Positions 58,653 to 64,000 of a stretch of DNA of 64,000 bases are shown piece after piece. The position numbers and the translations under genes are program-made. How positions within the stretch are numbered: the stretch's first letter is position 1; each line of letters opens with the position of its first letter. The DNA comes from Saccopteryx bilineata. Its lineage: Eukaryota > Chordata > Mammalia > Chiroptera > Emballonuridae. The stretch covers positions 294,088,590 to 294,152,589 of the forward strand of contig NC_089492.1 of NCBI RefSeq assembly GCF_036850765.1. The letters run 5' to 3'. The notes below the pieces were generated by a model. It did not search any database and was not told where the DNA came from. It saw only the letters and a program-made list of their open reading frames with translations.

Positions 58653-60232
58653 TCATAGATAGGGCTTTTCTGCAGTGTGAACTCTCCGGTGTCGAAAGAG
58701 GTAAGATTTGCGGCTAAAAGATTTTCCACAATCACTACACTCATAAGGCCTTTCTCCAGTGTGAACTCTCTGGTGTCGAATGAGGTTAAACTTATAGCTA
58801 AAGCATTTCTCACAACCATTGCATTCATAAGGCTTTTCTCCAGTGTGAACTTTGTGGTGTCGGAAAAGGCCAGAGCTATTACGAAAGGATTTTCCACACT
58901 CGTTACACTCATAAGGTCTTTCTCCAGTGTGAACTCTCTGGTGCTCAATGAGTCGAAAGGAATTGCTAAAGTATTTCCCACACTGGCTACACTCGTAAGG
59001 CTTTTCTCCAGAATGTACTTGATAGTGTCGAAGAAGGGAGCTGCGTTGGCTAAAGGATTTCCCACATTCACTGCATTCGTATGGCTTTAAACCAGTATGA
59101 ATTTTCTGGTGTTTAATGAGAGTAGAGGTTTGGCTAAAGGATTTCCCACATTTTTCACACTCATAAGGCTTTTCTCCTGAATGAACTCGACCATGTCGGA
59201 GAAGGTAGCTATGTTGGCTAAAGGATTTCCCACATTCACTGCACTCATACGGCTTTTCTCCAGTGTGAATTTTCCGGTGTTTAATGAGAGTAGAGGAATG
59301 GCTAAAGGATTTCCCACATTCACCACACTGGTAAGGCTTTTCTCCAGAATGAACTCGATGATGTTGAATGAGTTGGGAGCGATTCTTAAAGGATTTCCAA
59401 CACTGATTACATTCATATGGCTTTTCACCAGTGTGAATTTTCTGGTGTTTCATGAGGATAGATTTGTAGCTAAAGCATGTCCCGCAAACACTGCACTCAT
59501 ATGGTTTCTCTCCACTGCAAATTCTGTAATGATGAATGAGGCTAGAGCTTTGACTGAAGGACATCCCATAATCACTCAACTCACTAGGAATTTCTTCAGT
59601 GTGAATTGTCCTATTTTGAATGAGGTTAAAGATGTGTTTAAAGTCTTTCTCGGATTTTCTACACTCATAAGGCTCTTCTTCACAAACACTGACACCATGA
59701 TGTTGAACATCTTTGTGGCTGGGGCTGGAAGCGTTTTCACAATGACCACACTGGTGATGACTTTTTCCACTGGGAAAGGCCAGCCCACTCCCACTGACAC
59801 TGTGTGGTTCTTCACAGTCATGAGTGACCTGGTGTGGGAGAAGGTCTGAAATGGCAGGGGCATCCTCCCCTACCTTCCTAGAGAAGAAAGGAGCCCCTGA
59901 GGGGTAGAAGGTGCAGCTGGTCACAAACGAGGCCCTGTCTGTATCTCCTTTCCAGGGTGTCTCTCCACCGGAATGCCTCTGTTTCTGGTGAAGGTCTGCA
60001 GTGAAAGAGAAGCCTCTGATGCACGTGTCAATGAAGAATGTTTTCTCCTCAAGGGATCCTGCTTGCAACAGAGCCAGGTGCAAAGTATCTTTCAAGACTG
60101 AGCAACGCTTCTCACAAGGATGGGCCTTCGGAATGGCTGAAGGTATCTGATAAGCACTGACTTGGGATTCTCCTTCTACAGATACATGTTGCTTGGAAGG
60201 GGGCTCTTCCTCTTCCACTTTATGGCAACAAC
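58653..60232 (-). CDS. ZNF-4: KRAB C2H2 zinc-finger protein, exon 3 (finger exon)
   Basis: The acceptor TCATTTTAG precedes 60232. The exon enters as Gly-Cys-Cys-His-Lys (the Trp of the paralogs is Cys here). A long spacer ends with two degenerate fingers (YECRKSEKDF and SELSDYGMSF) that lack zinc ligands. Ten complete fingers run from 59501 to 58662, with helix residues YKSILMK, NRSQLIQ, HSSTLIK, QHSYLLR, QTSTLIK, QRSSLLR, NSFRLIE, NSSGLFR, YKFNLIR, RKSYLFR. Fingers 3-4 and 5-6 are a duplicated pair. The frame is cut just after finger 10 by a 4-base duplication. Together with its KRAB exon and the expected 33-nt first exon the product would be about 578 residues. Confidence 0.92.
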
Positions 60233-60618
60233 CTAAAATGAGAGAAATGCTAGGAAATGGATGTTCAGTTGGGTGGCAAAGGAAAGTCCCTTTACAAAGG
60301 TGTGTCATACATACTGTGTTCGTTCCATGGGAATCTCTGAATAGAAGGGACCTGGAGGCAGGGTGAATAGGGGCTGCTGTGCAGTTCTGGGCCTCTGAAG
60401 ATCACAAAATTGGGATGACTGCACCCGAAATGAACACAAAGAGGGCATGCGCTACAGGGGACAGAAGTAGGGTCTCCAATTCATTCTTCTGCTAGTGGCA
60501 TTCAGCAATGTTTGTCAGCTGTTGACATGGGCAAGTTGTACAGAAAGTTATTTATGTACTTTTCCCAGTAAAAAAAAAAGTAGCTGCCCTTTCAGGGTTA
60601 CTTAAAAATGTATGTGAT
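60233..60618 (-). other. Intron 2 of ZNF-4, proximal part
   Basis: Paralogous to ZNF-3 intron 2. No features besides a short A-run. Confidence 0.7.
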
Positions 60619-60868
60619 GGCCCTGGACAGTTGGCTCAGCGGTAGAGCGTAGGCCCACCATGTGGAAGTCCCAGGTTTGATTCTCAGTCAGAGCATACAG
60701 GAGAAGCACCCATCTGCTTCTCCACCCTTCCCTCTCTCCTTCCTCTCTATCTTTCTCCTCCCCTCTTGCAGCCAAAGCTCCATTGGAGCAAAGTTGGCTC
60801 AGGCACTGAGGACGGCTCTATGGCCTCCGGCTCAGGTGCTAGAATGGTTCCAGTTGCAACGGAGCAAA
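60619..60868 (+). repeat. Type A SINE, 3'-truncated
   Basis: Head GGCCCTGGACAGTTGGCTCAG; stops at GTTGCAACGGAGCAAAGG without tail. Confidence 0.8.
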
Positions 60869-60973
60869 GGAACACGTGATGTATGAAGGCTAGAAAGTAG
60901 CCAGGAGTCAGAAAGTCAGAAATAAAATGACAAGCAACAAACTTTCAAGTATGGGAAAGAAAATGCAGGAATG

Positions 60974-61127
60974 GCCATGACTGGATAGCTCAGTTGGTTA
61001 GAGCATTGTCCTAAAGTGCAGAGGTGGCGGATTTGATCCCCAGTCAGAGCACATACAGGAACAGATCTATGTTTTTGTCTCTCTCTCCCTTCCTCTCTCA
61101 CTGAAATCAATAAATAAGAAAATTTAG
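60974..61127 (+). repeat. Type D SINE
   Basis: GACTGGATAGCTCAGTTGG head, ATCAATAAATAAG tail. Confidence 0.82.
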
Positions 61128-61525
61128 GCCCTGGCCGGTTGGCTCAGCAGTAGAGCGTCAGCCTAGCGTGTGGAGGACCTGGGTTCGATTCCCGGCCAGG
61201 GCACACAGGAGAAGCGCCCATTTGCTTCTCCACCCCTCCGCCGCGCTTTCCCTCTCTGTCTCTCTCTTCCCCTCCCGCAGCCAAGGCTCCACTGGAGCAA
61301 AGATGGCCTGGGCGCTGGGGATGGTTCTGTGGCCTCTGCCCCAGGCACTAGAGTGGCTCTGGTTGCAACATGGCGACGCCCAGGATGGGCAGAGCATCGC
61401 CCCCTGGTGGGCAGAGCGTCGCCCTTGGTGGGCGTGCCAGGTGGATCCCGGTCAGGCGCATGCGGGAGTCTGTCTGACTGTCTCTCCCTGTTTCCAGCTT
61501 CAGAAAAATGAAAAAAAAAAAAAAA
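61128..61525 (+). repeat. Type A SINE, young subfamily
   Basis: CCTAGCGTGTGGAGGACC head, doubled GCAGAGCATCGCCCC motif; AGAAAATGTA-like duplication at the ends is imperfect. Confidence 0.88.
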
Positions 61526-62065
61526 GAAAATGTAAAAAAGAAAAAGAATATGTAGAAATGAAGTGTTACCAGTGACACTTGAACCAAAACACTACTGAAC
61601 ACACTGCAGGTTCCTAGTATGATCTCAACACAGATCGTAGGTCATACCCTCCTCCAGCTGCTACTCACCAGGGCCAGGCTTCCTTGGAGACCATCTTGCC
61701 ACCCTGTACAAACCCAGGGCTCTCCACTCACCTTCTATTATAAAACTACTCAGAACTTGAATAATCTTGAGTTTTCAAAAAGACAACAGAGGTGAGCAGC
61801 TAGCTGAGCCCAGAGCGACTAGACATACAATAGTATTCAGAGAAGAAAATATTACAAACAACACTGATGAAGGGAGTTACCAGAACAGCTCACAGTTCAT
61901 ACAAGTAATGACCATGACCTCGCATGGGCAGTCACAGAGAACCATTAGCTACACGAAACGAGCAGAACTGGAGGTCACTGTTCTGGACAGAGTCACAAGG
62001 AGAGAACAAGCAAGGTGGGTTCCACTACTCTGCCTGGAAGACTACTGACTCCCAGATACTTCCCT
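61526..62065 (-). other. Intron 2 of ZNF-4, unassigned
   Basis: Paralogous in part to ZNF-2 intron 2 around 22000-22500 (TCCTCCAGGTACCACTCCTC versus TCCTCCAGCTGCTACTCACC). Not coding. Confidence 0.55.
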
Positions 62066-62390
62066 GCACTTTTTTTTTAAGTAGAGGGGAGATAGAGAGA
62101 CATGCACCCCAAACGAGATCCATTGGCAAACCCCAACTGAGGCCGATGCTTGAATCACCTAAGCTATTCTCAGTATCTGAGGCCAACACTCAGACCAACT
62201 GAGCTGTCCTCAGTGCCCAGTGCCGATGTTTGAATCAATTGAGCCACTCACTGGCTGTGAGAGGAGAAGAGAGAAAGAGGGGTGGAGAAGCAGATGGTCG
62301 CTTCTCATGTGTGTCCTGACCGGAGATCAAACCCAGGACGTCCGCCTGCTGGGCTGACGTTCTATCCACTGACCCAATCAGCCAGGGCCA
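62066..62390 (-). repeat. Old type A-like SINE
   Basis: Diverged subfamily with CAACTGAGCTGTCCTCAGTG; head ends CCAATCAGCCAGGGC. Confidence 0.75.
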
Positions 62391-62543
62391 CTTCCCTACT
62401 TTTTTTTGAGGCAACAGGTTTTCAGAATGTTCAGGGAGTCCAGCACTGGCAGCCAAAGAACATATGACAAGAAAGTGGAAGACGTTAGTAAAACCCATGG
62501 TCTGGCTTTACTAAAGAAAAATTTAACTCTGAAAAAAAAGAAG

Positions 62544-62752
62544 CCTGACCTGTGGAGGTGCAGCAGATAGAGTGTCAACGTGAAATGCTGAGGTTGCCAG
62601 TTTGAAACCCTGGGCTCACCCAGTCAAAGTACATAAAACTAGCAAACAATGATCAATTAAAGTGAAACCACTATGAGTTGATACTTTTCTCCCCACCCCA
62701 CCTCTCTCTGGAAAACCAGTAAATAAAACCTTTTATAAAAAAAAAAAAAGAG
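62544..62752 (+). repeat. Type C SINE, diverged
   Basis: GCCTGACCTGTGGAGGTGCAG head, poly-A 62738-62750. Confidence 0.8.
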
Positions 62753-62769
62753 CATAGAACATCACCTCA

Positions 62770-62925
<156 letters not shown>

Positions 62926-63178
62926 TCATAATAGGGACAGTTCATTCCATGATCAACTTCTCTTCCAGGATTCCAAGTTAAGCATACCCCCACCCTGCAC
63001 AACCAGGTGCTCACCCAACTCCCCATCTTCGAGAAGAAACTAGGCCTTGGTATCATCAGAGTCACTCTCTCCTTCTATTCCCATTCATACTGTGTCATCC
63101 CACAACAGGCAGATACCAGAGCTCGAGACCTTGGTTGTAGGCCAGATTGCCTCGTGTCCATATGGTGTCACAAACATA

Positions 63179-63531
63179 CCATATTTTTCGCTCCCTAAGA
63201 TGCACCTTTTCCCCCCAAAAGTGGAGGGGGAAATGCCCATGCGTCTTATGGAGTGAATGTTCATTTTTTTTTTTTAGCTGCTGCGGGTTCCCGGACAACT
63301 AGAAGAATATTTGAACATTAAAGTCTCTTCTCATTTGTTAATAACAGTACTAATGGTTGTTAATACTGCTGTTGAGTTTGCATGGTTGACATATTATTGT
63401 GGTATATTTTATTAAACATTTTTAATAACACACCATTTGGTTCAGAATTTTTTTTTTTTATTATTATTTTCCTCCTTAAAACCCTAGGTGCATCTTATGG
63501 TCAGGTGCGTCTTATGGAACAAAAAATATAG
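63179..63531. mobile_element. Short inverted-repeat DNA element (TA-flanked)
   Basis: The left end CCATATTTTTCGCTCCCTAA and reversed right end CTATATTTTTTGTTCCATAA are inverted repeats with TA on both sides. AAGATGCACCTT / AAGACGCACCTG text recurs inside both ends. It has no transposase. Likely a Tc1/mariner/pogo-type MITE. Confidence 0.7.
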
Positions 63532-63973
63532 TAGGTTAAGCAAAGAAGTTGATCATAGAAAATGTGTGAGTGGTTTCATACTGGTCTTATTAGGCAATAT
63601 GGGTGATACCCCAGAGTTGATCTCCAAAACATAAAAAAACATGGCATAGACCTTCACCCATATGACTCCAAACTCAGGCTCCTGATGCCATCAGTTTACA
63701 TTACCCTTGCTCTGCACCTATCTTTGAATGACACCTCCCTTCTACAGCTAAATTCCCAGAAGCACAATGTCAAAAATAACCCAGCCCAGCCATGACAGGG
63801 ACAGTTTGTTCCCTGATCCCCTCCCTCCCCAGGATTATAATTCCACCACCTAATATATCCCTTGCTTTCCCCTTTCCCTTCCCCATGCCAAGCATGTAGG
63901 ACCCCAATAACCCCTTTATGGGGGCACTTCCCCTGGCGGTCCCCTCATCATTTCTTTATAAAAAACGCACCAG
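63532..63973 (-). other. Intron 1 of ZNF-4 with possible relic KRAB stretch
   Basis: Paralogous to the ZNF-3 intron around 42390-42600. It includes the worn KRAB-like stretch at about 63745-63798. Confidence 0.5.
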
Positions 63974-64000
63974 GCCTTGGCCGGCTGGCCCAGTGGTAGA
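63974..64000 (+). repeat. Type A SINE head, cut by window edge
   Basis: GGCCTTGGCCGGCTGGCCCAG begins a type A copy that continues past the window. Confidence 0.8.

Overview
This is vertebrate, almost certainly mammalian, nuclear DNA. The genes are split by introns with GT/AG junctions. Dozens of tRNA-derived SINEs are present, most with poly(A) tails and many with visible target-site duplications, alongside an L1 3' end, an old provirus and several DNA transposons. The SINE types (heads reading GCCCTGGCCGGTTGGCTCAG, CCTGACCAGGCGGTGGCGCAG and CCTGACCTGTGGTGGCGCAG) are ones I associate with bats, most likely the horseshoe-bat side of the order. That taxonomic call rests on memory, not on a search.

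The genes are a cluster of four KRAB/C2H2 zinc-finger genes, called ZNF-1 to ZNF-4 here. ZNF-1 is on the + strand and only its last exon (2491-3728) is visible. ZNF-2, ZNF-3 and ZNF-4 lie head-to-tail on the - strand. ZNF-2 (26724 to 19815) and ZNF-3 (47154 to 38511) are complete: a 33-nt first coding exon inside a GC-rich promoter, a KRAB-A exon of 127 or 124 nt, and one long finger exon, all phase-compatible without a KRAB-B exon. ZNF-4 has its KRAB exon (62799-62922) and finger exon (58653-60232) here; its first exon should lie beyond position 64000. The three - strand genes are products of segmental duplication: promoters, introns and 3' flanks align with each other. In all three the finger array continues as decayed remnants past the present stop codon. 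KRAB zinc-finger proteins are typically DNA-binding repressors that recruit TRIM28, often against transposons.

Layout: 1-2490, 5' flank or intron of ZNF-1; 2491-4500, ZNF-1 last exon and 3' UTR; 4502-8498, a SINE split by a degraded betaretrovirus-like provirus (4633-8424, - strand); 8500-17450, dense SINEs plus an L1 3' end; 17559-18868, an internally deleted mariner; 18900-27060, ZNF-2 and its promoter; 27100-34590, intergenic SINEs and the 3' flank of ZNF-3; 35605-38446, a nearly intact hAT transposon lying against the decayed end of ZNF-3; 38511-47440, ZNF-3 and its promoter, with a four-level transposon nest at 45533-46880; 47490-56010, intergenic SINEs and a Tigger-like element; 56016-64000, ZNF-4.

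SINE types used below. Type A: about 340-410 bp, tRNA-Ala-like head, body with CTTCTCCACCCC and GGAGCAAAG, tail CTTCAGAAAAATAC(A)n. Type B: about 320-350 bp, head CCTGACCAGGCGGTGGCGCAG, body with CATATGAGAAAGCAATCAATG and CTTCTCATCTCTC. Type C: about 170-200 bp, head CCTGACCTGTGGTGGCGCAG, tail CTCTAAAATGAATAAA. Type D: about 150-170 bp, older, head CCTGGCTGGNTAGCTCAGNTGG, body with AATCAACCAATGAATG.
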